Assembly: GCF_003075525.1 (NCBI RefSeq)
Contig: NZ_QDDR01000001.1
Location: 496,001 to 560,000, forward strand
Length of the DNA stretch: 64,000 nucleotides
Reading direction: 5' to 3'
From: Pararhodobacter aggregans
GTDB lineage: Bacteria; Pseudomonadota; Alphaproteobacteria; Rhodobacterales; Rhodobacteraceae
The translations under genes were made by a program, and so were the position numbers. The notes beneath the pieces were generated by a model. The model saw only the letters and a program-made list of their open reading frames with translations. It ran no database searches and was not told the DNA's origin. Of this stretch, positions 24,903 to 34,074 are shown piece after piece; position 1 is the stretch's first letter; each line of letters begins with the position of its first letter.

Positions 24903-26174
24903 TCACTGGAAGACGGACGAGGGGTTGTCGAGGCTGTCCGACCCTTCGAGCGAGACGCCATCCAGCCCCAGCGCGGTGATCGCGCGTTCGATGTCGCGGG
25001 TCTGGGCAACCAGCGCGTTGACGGCCGCCATGATGACCGTCTCGCCCTCGGCATTGCCGGGCGCCAGCATCATGTCATAGGCCATGCCGCCCTCGGCGGT
25101 GTCGACCATGGTCTGCAAGGCCGCGACCGAGGCATCGAGCCCGCCGCGCAGCGCCGTATCCAGCGCCGGATCCGCGGCCGCGACCAGCGTATCCAGTCCC
25201 GCGCCGCTGACCACGCTGCCGTCGATGCGGGTGTAGGTGCCGACATAGACGTTGCGGATGCCGACGCCGTCGTAGAAATGGCTCCAGGGCGTGTTGTCCG
25301 AGAAGCAATCCTGCTCTTCCTCGGGGTCGTTCAGCAACAGGCCCAGCCGGATCCGCTCACCGGCCAGCTCGCCGTAGGACAGGCTGCCCATGCCGGTGAG
25401 GATGCTGGCAAGCCCGGCGCGTTCATCGGCCATCAGCGTGGCGCGGGCCTCGCCTTCCTCGGTCCAATGCCCGGCCATCTCGGCCAGATCGGCGACCAGA
25501 AGCCCGGTCGCGGCGCGCAGGTATTCGGCGCGGCGGTCGCAATTGTCGTTGGTGCAGGCCTCGCCCTGGGCGTAATCGGTCCAGGGGCGGTCGCCGGCGC
25601 CCGGCCCGGTGCCGTTCAGGTCCTGACCCCAGAGCAGGAATTCCACCGCGTGATAGCCGGTCGCCACATTGGCGTCGACGTCATCGGCCTCGTGCAGGAC
25701 ATCCTGCAACAGCGCCGCGTCGATGGTCGCGGCATCGACCGTCTCGCCGCCCAGCGTGAAGCTGGGATTGGCGACGACGTTGAGGTCCGCCAGCCCGTTG
25801 TCGTCGCCGCCGACATAGCCGCGCGCCACATAGTCGATCAGCCCCTCGTCCAGCGGCCAGGCGTTCACGCGGCCTTCCCAATCGTCGACGATGGCATTGC
25901 CGAAGCGGAACACCTCGGTCTGCATGTAGGGCACGCGGGCGGCGCGCCAGGCGGTGCGGGCGGCCTCGAGCCCCTCGGCCGAGGGGGCGGCGAGGAAGGC
26001 CTCGATGGCGGCCTGCAGGGTCTCGGCGCTGCTGTGGGCGTCGGCATAGGCGGCCTCGGCGATATCGGCATAGGTGGTCAGCACCTCGCCCGGGGTGGCG
26101 GCCTGTGCCGTCAGGGGCGCCGAGACGGGCAGGGCGATGGCGGCGGCAAGAAGCAGGGGCGAGATCGGGCGCAT
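24903..26174 (-). CDS. imelysin-family iron-regulated protein
   Basis: A 423-residue exported protein with signal peptide MRPISPLLLAAAIALPVSAPLTAQA. The imelysin GxHxxE motif is intact (TGYHAVEFLLWGQD), with a partner acidic/His set in FYDGVGIRNVYVGTYTR. The family (peptidase M75, IrpA/EfeO-like) is iron-regulated and is thought to bind iron in the periplasm rather than cleave proteins. It is the first gene of the leftward operon. I chose the start at 26174 because it gives the signal peptide; a longer in-frame reading covers the promoter region. Confidence 0.87.
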   Translation of the reverse strand: MRPISPLLLAAAIALPVSAPLTAQAATPGEVLTTYADIAEAAYADAHSSAETLQAAIEAFLAAPSAEGLEAARTAWRAARVPYMQTEVFRFGNAIVDDWEGRVNAWPLDEGLIDYVARGYVGGDDNGLADLNVVANPSFTLGGETVDAATIDAALLQDVLHEADDVDANVATGYHAVEFLLWGQDLNGTGPGAGDRPWTDYAQGEACTNDNCDRRAEYLRAATGLLVADLAEMAGHWTEEGEARATLMADERAGLASILTGMGSLSYGELAGERIRLGLLLNDPEEEQDCFSDNTPWSHFYDGVGIRNVYVGTYTRIDGSVVSGAGLDTLVAAADPALDTALRGGLDASVAALQTMVDTAEGGMAYDMMLAPGNAEGETVIMAAVNALVAQTRDIERAITALGLDGVSLEGSDSLDNPSSVFQ

Positions 26175-26394
26175 GGGATCCTCTGGCTGGCACCGCGCGG
26201 GGCGCGGAAGGGCATGCCGGGCTGGCCATCGCAACGAGAAAACGGCTTGGCTTGGCGCGGGCACCATGGCGCCGGTCAGGCCGAAAGTCAATCCCGATAT
26301 CTTTAGTTGGGTATTCCGGGCGGGCCGCCGCCGCCGCGTCTTTCCGCCGCGCGTCTCCCTGCTATGCTGGGCGCAAGCAGGCGCAGGGGGAGCC

Positions 26395-26859
26395 ATGACA
26401 TCCTATCAGATCGAGCCCGTCGGCCATGTCCGGGGCGGCCGCACGCTGCCCGAGGACGACGCCTGGGGCCCCAGCCGCGCGGTGATCGAGCTGGACGCAA
26501 GCCGCTTCGGGCCCGAGGCGCTGGCCGGGCTCGACGCCTTCAGCCATGCCGAGGTGATCTTCCTGTTCGACCGCGTCCCGCCCGAGAAGATCGAGACCGG
26601 CGCCCGCCATCCCCGCAACCGCGCCGATTGGCCGCTGACCGGGATCTTCGCCCAGCGCGGCAAGAACCGGCCCAACCGGCTGGGGGTGACGATCTGCCGG
26701 ATCCTGGGGGTCGAGGGGCGGGCGCTTAGCGTCGAGGGGCTCGACGCCATTGACGGGACGCCGGTGATCGACATCAAGCCGGTGATGCGGGAATTCCTTC
26801 CGCGCGGCCGGGTCGAACAGCCCGACTGGGTGACCGAGATGATGGCGCGCTACTGGTAG
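26395..26859 (+). CDS. TrmO/TsaA-family tRNA methyltransferase-like protein
   Basis: A 154-residue single-domain TsaA-like protein. It has the substrate/SAM-site patterns ARHPRNRADWPLTGIFAQRGKNRPNRLGVTICRI and DGTPVIDIKPV that define the TrmO fold, whose Escherichia coli member N6-methylates t6A37 of tRNA-Thr. It lacks the C-terminal extension of the 235-residue E. coli protein, as do many bacterial homologues. It is divergent from the imelysin operon and convergent with aroQ. The family assignment is firm; the exact reaction is less so. Confidence 0.78.
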   Translation: MTSYQIEPVGHVRGGRTLPEDDAWGPSRAVIELDASRFGPEALAGLDAFSHAEVIFLFDRVPPEKIETGARHPRNRADWPLTGIFAQRGKNRPNRLGVTICRILGVEGRALSVEGLDAIDGTPVIDIKPVMREFLPRGRVEQPDWVTEMMARYW

Positions 26860-26865
26860 GGGGGC

Positions 26866-27303
26866 TCAGCCCAGCAGATGCGCCATGTGCCGCATGGCCA
26901 ACACATAGCCATGCACCCCGAACCCCGCCATCACCGCATCGGCCCGGTGGCTGACATAGGAATGGTGGCGGAAGGCCTCGCGCTTGTGGACCTGGCTGAT
27001 ATGCACCTCGATCACCGGGCCTTCGAAGGTGTTCAGCGCATCCAGTACCGCCACCGAGGTATGGGTCAGCGCCGCCGGGTTGATGATGATCCCCGCCGCC
27101 GACTCGCGTGCCTCGTGGATCCAGTCGACGATCTGCCCCTCCCAGTTGGATTGCAGAAGTCGTGTCTCCAGTCCCGCCTCGGCGCCGATCGCGGCGCAGG
27201 CGGCGGCCACGTCGTCCAGCGTCTCGCGCCCGTAGATCTCGGGCTGGCGGCGGCCCAGCAGGTTCAGGTTGGGACCGTTGAGGATATGGATCATGGGGGT
27301 CAT
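26866..27303 (-). CDS. aroQ: 3-dehydroquinate dehydratase, type II
   Basis: A 145-residue shikimate-pathway enzyme. Type II landmarks are clear: [18 protein letters not shown] with the catalytic Tyr and Arg loop, [11 protein letters not shown], and [22 protein letters not shown] with the catalytic His. It makes 3-dehydroshikimate in aromatic biosynthesis; in catabolic settings the same chemistry serves quinate use. It stands alone, convergent with the TrmO-like gene six bases away. The start at 27303 gives [12 protein letters not shown]; an internal ATG nine bases on is equally possible. Confidence 0.92.
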   Translation of the reverse strand: MTPMIHILNGPNLNLLGRRQPEIYGRETLDDVAAACAAIGAEAGLETRLLQSNWEGQIVDWIHEARESAAGIIINPAALTHTSVAVLDALNTFEGPVIEVHISQVHKREAFRHHSYVSHRADAVMAGFGVHGYVLAMRHMAHLLG

Positions 27304-27494
27304 TGCGAAAGCGCCTCTGCAGCCCGGTTCGGTTTGCAGCCAGCTTAGGCAAGGCCCGCGCCCCATGCCAGAGCACTTGCCCGCGCGCAGGCCGCTGCTC
27401 GCACGTTTTTGTGCGCCTCGGAACGCTACCCGGACGGGCAGAACGCGGCTAGGATGGTCCGAGGCCAGCGCCGCCGCCGGAACCGGAGCCCCGC

Positions 27495-28850
27495 ATGCGC
27501 GATATTGCCAGTTTCATCGCCCTCAACCGCTTCGGCATGGGCGCCGGGCCGGAGGATGGCGCGCGCCCGGGCGATGACCCGCGCGGCTGGCTGAAGGCGC
27601 AGATCGGCCCGCTGGCGCCGGTCCCGGGCGATTTCCGCTCCTCCGAGGCGATCATCGCCGGGATCTTTGCCGCCCGGCTCGAACGGCCCAACCGGCAGGC
27701 CGAGGCGGTACGCGAGGCGATCCGGGACGATTTCCGCCCCGCGGTCCAGGCCCGCACCGCGCTGGCCATCGCCACGGCCCGGCCGCTGCCCGAACGCATG
27801 GCGCATTTCTGGTCCAATCATTTCACCGTCTCGACCACGCGCCGGATCACCGCACCCGCGATCCCGGCCTATGAACGCGAGGCGATCCGCCCGCATGTCT
27901 TCGGCCGCTTCGCCGACATGCTGAAGGCGGTGACGCGCCATCCCTGCATGCTGACCTATCTGGACAACATCGCCTCGATGGGGCCGGACTCGCCCGCCGG
28001 CCGCAACCGGCGCGCGAACCGCGGTGTCGAGACAACGCTGAACGAGAACCTCGCGCGTGAGATCCTGGAACTGCACACGCTGGGCGTCGATGGCGGCTAT
28101 GGCCAGGCGGATGTGATCCAGCTGGCGCTGGCGCTGACCGGCTGGAGCCATGGCGGACTGCGCCGGGGGGGCGAGGACGATCCGGTGCACGGCCGCTTCC
28201 AGTTCTTCCGCCGCCAGCACCAGCCCGGCGCCAAGACCGTCCTGGGACGCCGCTACGACGAGGCGGGCGCGGAGGAGGGGCTGGCGATCCTCGACGATCT
28301 GGCGCGGCACCCGGCGACGGCGCGCCATCTCGCCACCAAGCTGGTGCGCCATTTCGTGGCCGACGACCCGCCCGCCGCCGATGTGGACCACATCGCCCGG
28401 GTGTTTCAGGACAGCGACGGCGATCTGGCCGAGGTGACGCGGGCGCTGATCGACCTGCCCTCGGCCTGGGCCGAGCCGCTGGCCAAGGTCAAGACGCATT
28501 ACGAATTCATCATCGCCGTGCACCGCGCCATCGGTCCTGATGTGCCCCGGGCGCGCAACCTGTTCCGCCCGTTGCGGATGATGGGCAACGAGCCCTTCAC
28601 CGCCCCCTCGCCGCAGGGCTGGGGCGACCGGGCGGGCGACTGGATCAGCCCCGAGGCGCTGATGCTGCGCCTCGAATGGGCGCAGCAATACGCGGCCGGA
28701 TTGCCGGGCGGCTATGTTCCCCGGGCGTTGTTGCAGGCCACCATCGGCCCGGTCGCGCGGCCGGTGACCGAGACCTGGCTCCTGCGTGCCCCCTCGGGCG
28801 ATCAGGCGCTGACGCTGCTGTTCGGCAGTCCCGAGTTCCAGAGGAGATGA
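27495..28850 (+). CDS. DUF1800 protein
   Basis: A 451-residue protein of the DUF1800 family. It has the N-terminal [13 protein letters not shown] lead, the [12 protein letters not shown] histidine motif, and the LYDNIASM and [22 protein letters not shown] blocks that mark the family. Such genes are almost always paired with a DUF1501 gene, as here, and the pair may process or export an unknown envelope component. No signal peptide is obvious. The function is not known. Confidence 0.8.
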   Translation: MRDIASFIALNRFGMGAGPEDGARPGDDPRGWLKAQIGPLAPVPGDFRSSEAIIAGIFAARLERPNRQAEAVREAIRDDFRPAVQARTALAIATARPLPERMAHFWSNHFTVSTTRRITAPAIPAYEREAIRPHVFGRFADMLKAVTRHPCMLTYLDNIASMGPDSPAGRNRRANRGVETTLNENLAREILELHTLGVDGGYGQADVIQLALALTGWSHGGLRRGGEDDPVHGRFQFFRRQHQPGAKTVLGRRYDEAGAEEGLAILDDLARHPATARHLATKLVRHFVADDPPAADVDHIARVFQDSDGDLAEVTRALIDLPSAWAEPLAKVKTHYEFIIAVHRAIGPDVPRARNLFRPLRMMGNEPFTAPSPQGWGDRAGDWISPEALMLRLEWAQQYAAGLPGGYVPRALLQATIGPVARPVTETWLLRAPSGDQALTLLFGSPEFQRR

Positions 28851-28852
28851 GC

Positions 28853-30007
28853 ATGCTCAACCGCCGCCTCTTCCTGCAGATGTCGGGCGCGAGCCTGGCC
28901 GCGACGCTTGCCGCCTCGGGCGTGGCCTTCGCGGGCGCCCCGACCGACAGCCGCTTCGTCTTCATCTTCCTGCGCGGCGGGCTCGACGGGCTGCACGCGC
29001 TGATCCCCTATGCCGACAGCGATTTTCAGCGCCTGCGGCCCCGGCTGGCCCCGGGGGCGGAGGATCGGCTGGACCTCGACGGTTATTTCGCGCTGCATGC
29101 CGCGCTGGGCGGGCTGATGCCGCTGTGGCAGGCGGGTGAACTGGCGCTGATCCCGGCCGCGACCACCCGCTACCGCAACCGCTCGCATTTCGACGGCCAG
29201 AACCTGCTGGAGAACGGCACCGCCCGGCCCTTCGGCGCCCGCGACGGCTGGCTGAGCCGGGCGATCCTGGGGCTGAACGCGGGCGACCGGCGGCTGGGGC
29301 TGACGCTGGGCCCCTCGCTGCCGCTGATCTTGCAGGGCGGCGCGCCGGTGCAGGCCTGGACCAACGCGCAACTGCCGGATCTGGATGAGGATTTCCTGAC
29401 CCGGCTCGCCATCGTCTACCGCGACGATCCCTTGTTCGCGACGGCGCTGGGCAATGCCGCCAACTCGCCCGAGCCGATGATGGGGGCCAATCCCCCCGAC
29501 AACGGCTTCCTGCTGTCGGCCACCGCCGCCGCCGACCTGCTGTCGCGCGCCGAAGGCCCGCGGATCGCGGTGATGGACCTGAACGGCTGGGACACGCATG
29601 CCAACCAGACCGGCCGCCTGCGCGGGCTCATGAACCTGCTGGCGCAGGGCATACTGACCCTGCGCGAGGGGCTGGGGGCGGAATGGTCGCGCACCGTGGT
29701 CATGGTCGCCTCGGAATTCGGGCGCACCGCGGCCGAGAATGGCGCCGGCGGCACCGACCACGGCACCGGCGGGCTGGCGCTGCTGGCCGGGGGCGCGGTA
29801 CGGGGCGGACGGATCCTGGGCGACTGGCCCGGCCTCAGCCCGACGGCGCTGAACGACGAACGCGACGTGCGCGCGGTCAATGCCTATGAGGCGATCTTCA
29901 AATCGGTGCTGATCGGGCATCTGGGCCTCGACCCCGGCTATGCCGAGCGCGTGGTCTTCCCCGACAGCGGCGGGCTGGAGCCCTTCACCGGCCTGTTGCG
30001 CGTCTAA
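28853..30007 (+). CDS. DUF1501 protein, Tat-exported
   Basis: A 384-residue protein with a twin-arginine signal (NRRLFLQMSGASLAATLAASGVAFA). A sulfatase/alkaline-phosphatase-like body follows, with the FLRGGLDGLHALIPYAD and MDLNGWDTHANQ segments and GTDHGTGG near the C-terminus, all typical of DUF1501. I prefer the ATG at 28853, six bases after a GAGGAG site; an ATG at 28847 overlaps the DUF1800 stop (ATGA) but sits too close to that site. The 3' end overlaps the convergent cbbY by four bases. Function unknown. Confidence 0.8.
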   Translation: MLNRRLFLQMSGASLAATLAASGVAFAGAPTDSRFVFIFLRGGLDGLHALIPYADSDFQRLRPRLAPGAEDRLDLDGYFALHAALGGLMPLWQAGELALIPAATTRYRNRSHFDGQNLLENGTARPFGARDGWLSRAILGLNAGDRRLGLTLGPSLPLILQGGAPVQAWTNAQLPDLDEDFLTRLAIVYRDDPLFATALGNAANSPEPMMGANPPDNGFLLSATAAADLLSRAEGPRIAVMDLNGWDTHANQTGRLRGLMNLLAQGILTLREGLGAEWSRTVVMVASEFGRTAAENGAGGTDHGTGGLALLAGGAVRGGRILGDWPGLSPTALNDERDVRAVNAYEAIFKSVLIGHLGLDPGYAERVVFPDSGGLEPFTGLLRV

Positions 30008-30687
30008 AGCGCGTCGAGCCCCGCCAGCCCGCCCGGCACCAATGCGCTGAACTCCGCCACCACCTTCTGCGCAGCCGACAGATCCGCGCCCTGCGCGTAG
30101 ATCCCGGGCGAGGCGACGACCCGCAGCCCCGCGCCCCGGGCCGAGGCCACGCCCATCGGCGTATCCTCGAAGGCCAGCGCCTGCTCCGGTCTGAGCCCCA
30201 GCCGCGCCAGCGCCAGAAGGTAGACATCGGGCGCCGGTTTCTTTGCCTTCACCTCGTCCCCGCAGGCCAGCACGTCAAAGACCTCGGCCGCGCCCCGCCC
30301 GAAGGCCGCCTGTGCCAGGGCTTCGACATTCGGGCGGCTGGTGGTGGTGGCGACAGCCAGCCCGAGGCCGCCCTCGCGCGCCATGGCGATCAGCGCCGCG
30401 ATCCCCGGCCGCAGCCGGAGGCCCCCCGCCGCCACCCAGGCCGTGTAGCGCGCGGTCTTGTCGGCATGCAGCGCCCTGATGTCCAGCGGCCCGGCCCCGA
30501 CCTCATCCCCATACCGCGCGATCCGCTCCTTGCCGCCGGTGGTGGTCAGGAGCCGGGCGTAATCCGCGACCGACCAGTGCCAGCCCAGCCCCGCCGCCCG
30601 GAACGCCGCGTTGAAGGCGGCACGGTGGCCCTGCTCGGTCTCGGCCAGCGTGCCGTCCACGTCGAAGATCAGCGCCTTCAGTCGCAT
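30004..30687 (-). CDS. cbbY: CbbY, xylulose-1,5-bisphosphate phosphatase-like HAD protein
   Basis: A 227-residue HAD hydrolase. The phosphate-binding motif FDVDGT is at the N-terminus, followed by AVATTTSRPNVEAL (motif II), KKPAPDVYLLAL (motif III lysine) and FEDTPMGVASA (motif IV). The LLTTTGGKERIARY block closely matches Rhodobacter sphaeroides CbbY. CbbY removes phosphate from xylulose-1,5-bisphosphate, a misfire product that inhibits RuBisCO. It is the last gene of the cbbFPTGAEZY operon and overlaps cbbZ by ten bases. Confidence 0.88.
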   Translation of the reverse strand: MRLKALIFDVDGTLAETEQGHRAAFNAAFRAAGLGWHWSVADYARLLTTTGGKERIARYGDEVGAGPLDIRALHADKTARYTAWVAAGGLRLRPGIAALIAMAREGGLGLAVATTTSRPNVEALAQAAFGRGAAEVFDVLACGDEVKAKKPAPDVYLLALARLGLRPEQALAFEDTPMGVASARGAGLRVVASPGIYAQGADLSAAQKVVAEFSALVPGGLAGLDAL

Positions 30688-31325
30688 CGTTCCGCCGCCA
30701 GCAGCCCCGGCAGCGCCGCGTAATCGTCGAAGGCGAAATCATGCGGCAAGCCATCCACCGGCGTCTTGCGATAGCCCCGGGTATAAAGCCCGAAGCGGAC
30801 CCGCGCCCGCACCGCCGTCTCGGCATCGACCTCGCTGTCACCGATATAGAGCCCCGGGCCGCCCAGCCCCTCGAAAGCGGCCAGCAGCGGGGCCGCATCA
30901 GGCTTCTTGGTCGGCATGGTGTCGCCGCCCACCACCGAGACGAAGAACCGCTCCAGCCTCAGCGCCGACAGGATCCCCAGCGTCGGCGCCTCGGCCTTGT
31001 TGGTGCAGAGCCCCAGCTTTGCCCCCTGTCCCACCAGCCGTTGCAGCGTCGGGATGACATGCGGATAGGGGCGGGTCAGATCGGCGGGCGCGGCGGTGTA
31101 ATGGGCGAACATGCGCGCGGTCATCAGCGGCTGTTCCTCCAGCGGGATGCCGCGCGACTGCCGCGCCAGACTGACCAGCGCCGGGATGCCATTGCCGATG
31201 AAGCGGGTGAGGGTGGACAGGTCCAGCGGCTTCGCCCCCCATTCCCCCAGCACCCGGTTGATCGCCACATGCAGGTCCGGCGCGCTGTCGATCAGCGTGC
31301 CGTCCAGATCGAAGACGATCCTCAT
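30678..31325 (-). CDS. cbbZ: phosphoglycolate phosphatase
   Basis: A 215-residue HAD phosphatase with FDLDGTLIDSAPDLHVAINRVL, the standard Gph/CbbZ opening, and motifs LCTNKAE, KKPDAAP and IGDSEVDAETA. It dephosphorylates 2-phosphoglycolate made by RuBisCO oxygenation, the entry to photorespiratory salvage. The start at 31325 overlaps the cbbE stop (ATGA). A second HAD gene, cbbY, follows. Confidence 0.9.
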   Translation of the reverse strand: MRIVFDLDGTLIDSAPDLHVAINRVLGEWGAKPLDLSTLTRFIGNGIPALVSLARQSRGIPLEEQPLMTARMFAHYTAAPADLTRPYPHVIPTLQRLVGQGAKLGLCTNKAEAPTLGILSALRLERFFVSVVGGDTMPTKKPDAAPLLAAFEGLGGPGLYIGDSEVDAETAVRARVRFGLYTRGYRKTPVDGLPHDFAFDDYAALPGLLAAERCD

Positions 31326-32005
31326 GCCACGGCCCTGAGGACCGAGTCCCGGATCGCCCGCATGTTGGCGCCATAGGGGGCGGGGTTCGCGACCGAGCCG
31401 CCCTTGAACACCGCTGATCCCGCGACCAGCACATCGGCGCCCGCCGCGACGACCTTGGGCGCGGTCTCCGGCGTGACGCCGCCGTCGATCTCGATCTGCA
31501 CCGGCCGGTCGCCGATCATCGCCCGGAGCGCGCGGATCTTGTCGGTCATGTCGAGGAACCTCTGCCCGCCGAAGCCGGGGTTCACGGTCATCACGCAGAC
31601 CAGATCGGTCAGGTCGAGAAGGTGCTGGACCGCCTCGGCCGGGGTCCCCGGATTGAGGGCCACGCCCGCCTTTTTCCCCGTTCCGCGAATGGCTTGCAGG
31701 GTGCGGTGGATGTGGGGTCCGGCCTCCACATGCGCTGTGATCACATCGGCGCCCGCCTCGGCGAAGGCCTCGATAGAGGGGTCCACGGGCGCGATCATCA
31801 GATGCACGTCCATCACCGTCTTCACATGCCGGCGGAAGGCGGCCACGGCCGGCGGGCCGAAGGTCAGGTTCGGCACGAAATGCCCGTCCATGACATCGAC
31901 ATGCACCCAATCGGCACCCTGCGCCTCGATCGCCTCGATCTCCCGCCCGAAATCGGCGAAATCGGCGCTGAGGATCGAGGGCGCGATAATCAGGGGCCGC
32001 CTCAC
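31322..32005 (-). CDS. cbbE: ribulose-phosphate 3-epimerase
   Basis: A 227-residue TIM-barrel epimerase. The metal and catalytic segments [48 protein letters not shown] and [13 protein letters not shown] are all intact. It interconverts ribulose- and xylulose-5-phosphate in the regeneration phase of the Calvin cycle. It starts with GTG at 32005, overlapping the cbbA stop (GTGA). Confidence 0.93.
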   Translation of the reverse strand: MRRPLIIAPSILSADFADFGREIEAIEAQGADWVHVDVMDGHFVPNLTFGPPAVAAFRRHVKTVMDVHLMIAPVDPSIEAFAEAGADVITAHVEAGPHIHRTLQAIRGTGKKAGVALNPGTPAEAVQHLLDLTDLVCVMTVNPGFGGQRFLDMTDKIRALRAMIGDRPVQIEIDGGVTPETAPKVVAAGADVLVAGSAVFKGGSVANPAPYGANMRAIRDSVLRAVA

Positions 32006-33051
32006 AGCGTGCCCGCCTTGTAGCGCTTGGCCATGTCATCCATCGGGATGACCTTGATCTTGTGGGCCTTTCCGGCGGTGCCGAAAGCCTCGAACCGGTC
32101 GCGGCAGAGGTCGCGCATCGCATCCATCGCCGGTTTCAGGAATTTCCGCGGATCGAACTCGCGCGGGTTCTTCTGCGCCACTTTGCGGAACTGCCCGGCC
32201 ATCGCCATCCGGCAATCGGTGTCGATATTGACCTTGCGCACCCCGTGGCGGATGCCGCGCACGATCTCCTCGACCGGCACGCCGAAGGTCTGGGGCATCT
32301 CGCCGCCATGGGCGTTGATGATGTCCTGCAAGTCCTGCGGCACCGAGGACGAGCCATGCATTACCAGATGCGTGTTCGGCAGCCTTTTGTGAATGGCCTC
32401 AATCACCCCCATGGCCAGAATGTCCCCATCCGGCTTGCGGCTGAACTTGTAGGCCCCATGCGAGGTGCCGCAGGCAATGGCCAGCGCGTCAACCCGGGTT
32501 TCCCTCACGAAATCAACGGCCTGGTCGGGGTCGGTCAACAGTTGCGCATGGTTGAGCGTGCCGACCGCGCCATGCCCGTCCTCGGCCTCGCCCTCGCCGG
32601 TTTCCAGTGAACCCAGCACCCCCAACTCGCCCTCGACCGAGGCGCCGACCCAATGCGCCATCCGGCTCACGCGCTCTGTGATCACAACGTTATAGGCGTA
32701 ATCGGCCGGGGTCTTGGCATCTGCCTTGAGGCTGCCGTCCATCATCACGCTGGTGAACCCGTGGCGGATGGCGCTCATGCAGGTGGCCTCGTCGTTGCCG
32801 TGGTCCTGATGCATGCAGAGCGGGATCTCGGGATAGATCGCGGCCAAGGCCTCGATCATCTTGGCCAGCATGATGTCATTGGCATAGGTCCGCGCGCCGC
32901 GGCTGGCCTGGATGATGACCGGCGCATCGGTGGCGCGGGCCGCCTCCATGATCGCCAGACCTTGCTCCATGTTGTTGATATTGAAGGCGGGAACGCCGTA
33001 GCCATGCTCGGCGGCATGGTCCAGAAGCTGGCGCAGGGTGATGAGGGCCAT
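32002..33051 (-). CDS. cbbA: fructose/sedoheptulose-bisphosphate aldolase, class II
   Basis: A 349-residue zinc aldolase of the CbbA type. Zinc ligands and catalytic residues are in [28 protein letters not shown] and VMHGSSSVP. It makes fructose-1,6- and sedoheptulose-1,7-bisphosphate from triose and erythrose phosphates. It follows cbbG by 12 bases. In well-known Rhodobacter form II operons cbbM follows this gene; here cbbE does, with a four-base overlap, leaving no room for cbbM. Confidence 0.93.
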   Translation of the reverse strand: MALITLRQLLDHAAEHGYGVPAFNINNMEQGLAIMEAARATDAPVIIQASRGARTYANDIMLAKMIEALAAIYPEIPLCMHQDHGNDEATCMSAIRHGFTSVMMDGSLKADAKTPADYAYNVVITERVSRMAHWVGASVEGELGVLGSLETGEGEAEDGHGAVGTLNHAQLLTDPDQAVDFVRETRVDALAIACGTSHGAYKFSRKPDGDILAMGVIEAIHKRLPNTHLVMHGSSSVPQDLQDIINAHGGEMPQTFGVPVEEIVRGIRHGVRKVNIDTDCRMAMAGQFRKVAQKNPREFDPRKFLKPAMDAMRDLCRDRFEAFGTAGKAHKIKVIPMDDMAKRYKAGTL

Positions 33052-33063
33052 GGTGTTCTCTCC

Positions 33064-34065
33064 TCAGATCAGGCGGCCGAGTGCGACGGCGGTGTCGGCC
33101 ATGCGGTTGGAAAAGCCCCATTCGTTGTCGTACCAGCTGAGGATGCGGACCATGCGGCCGTCCATCACCCTGGTCTGGTCCATGTGAAAGACAGACGAAT
33201 GCGGATCGTGGTTGAAGTCACTGGAAACATTGGCTTTGTCGGTATAGCCGAGGATGCCTTTCAGCGGCCCGTCGGCGGCCGCGCGGATTGCGGCGTTGAC
33301 CTCCTCGGCGCTGGTGTCGCGGGCGGCCTCGAACACCAGATCGACGACCGAGACATTGGGCGTCGGCACCCGGATCGCCACGCCGTCGAGCCGCCCTTTC
33401 AGCTCGGGCAGCACCAGCCCCACCGCCTTCGCCGCCCCGGTCGAGGTCGGGATCATGCTCAGCGCCGCGGCGCGGGCGCGGTAGAGATCCTTGTGCATCG
33501 TGTCCAGCGTCGGCTGGTCGCCGGTGTAGGAATGGATCGTGGTCATGAAGCCCTTGGCGATGCCGATGGAATCGTTCAGCACTTTGGCGACCGGGCTCAG
33601 GCAATTGGTGGTGCAGGAGGCGTTCGACACCACCAGATCCTGCGGCGTCAGCGCCTGGTGGTTGACACCGTAGACCACGGTCCGGTCAGCATTTTCCGCC
33701 GGGGCCGAGACCAGAACGCGCTTCGATCCGTTCTTCAGATGCAGCGCGGCCTTGTCGCGGGCGGTGAAGATGCCGGTGCATTCCAGCGCCACGTCCACAT
33801 CCGCCCAGGGCAGATCCTCGGGGTTGCGCAGCGCCGTGACCCGGACCTTGCCGCGGCCCGCGTCGATCCAGCCGTCGCCATGGCTGACGCTGCCCGGGAA
33901 GCGTCCGTGGACGCTGTCGAACTGCAACAGATGCGCGTTGGTCTCGACCGGGCCCAGGTCGTTGATGGCGATGACCTCGATGTCGGTGCGACCGGATTCG
34001 GCGATGGCGCGCAGCACATTCCGACCGATACGGCCGAAGCCGTTGATGGCAACCTTGATTGTCAT
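33064..34065 (-). CDS. cbbG: glyceraldehyde-3-phosphate dehydrogenase
   Basis: A 333-residue GAPDH with the Rossmann NGFGRIGRNVLRA motif and the active-site SNASCTTNCL with Cys151 as nucleophile; His lies further on in the IHSYTGDQ region. As part of the Calvin operon it reduces 1,3-bisphosphoglycerate. Phosphoglycerate kinase is not in the window and must be elsewhere. It lies nine bases after cbbT. Confidence 0.93.
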   Translation of the reverse strand: MTIKVAINGFGRIGRNVLRAIAESGRTDIEVIAINDLGPVETNAHLLQFDSVHGRFPGSVSHGDGWIDAGRGKVRVTALRNPEDLPWADVDVALECTGIFTARDKAALHLKNGSKRVLVSAPAENADRTVVYGVNHQALTPQDLVVSNASCTTNCLSPVAKVLNDSIGIAKGFMTTIHSYTGDQPTLDTMHKDLYRARAAALSMIPTSTGAAKAVGLVLPELKGRLDGVAIRVPTPNVSVVDLVFEAARDTSAEEVNAAIRAAADGPLKGILGYTDKANVSSDFNHDPHSSVFHMDQTRVMDGRMVRILSWYDNEWGFSNRMADTAVALGRLI

Positions 34066-34074
34066 ACGTTATCC

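Noticed and set aside
26175-26394. A Fur/Irr/RirA box before the imelysin operon
   Set aside because: A TTGACT-like -35 box can be drawn on the minus strand, but no clear iron-box palindrome was found by eye; reporting one would be forced.
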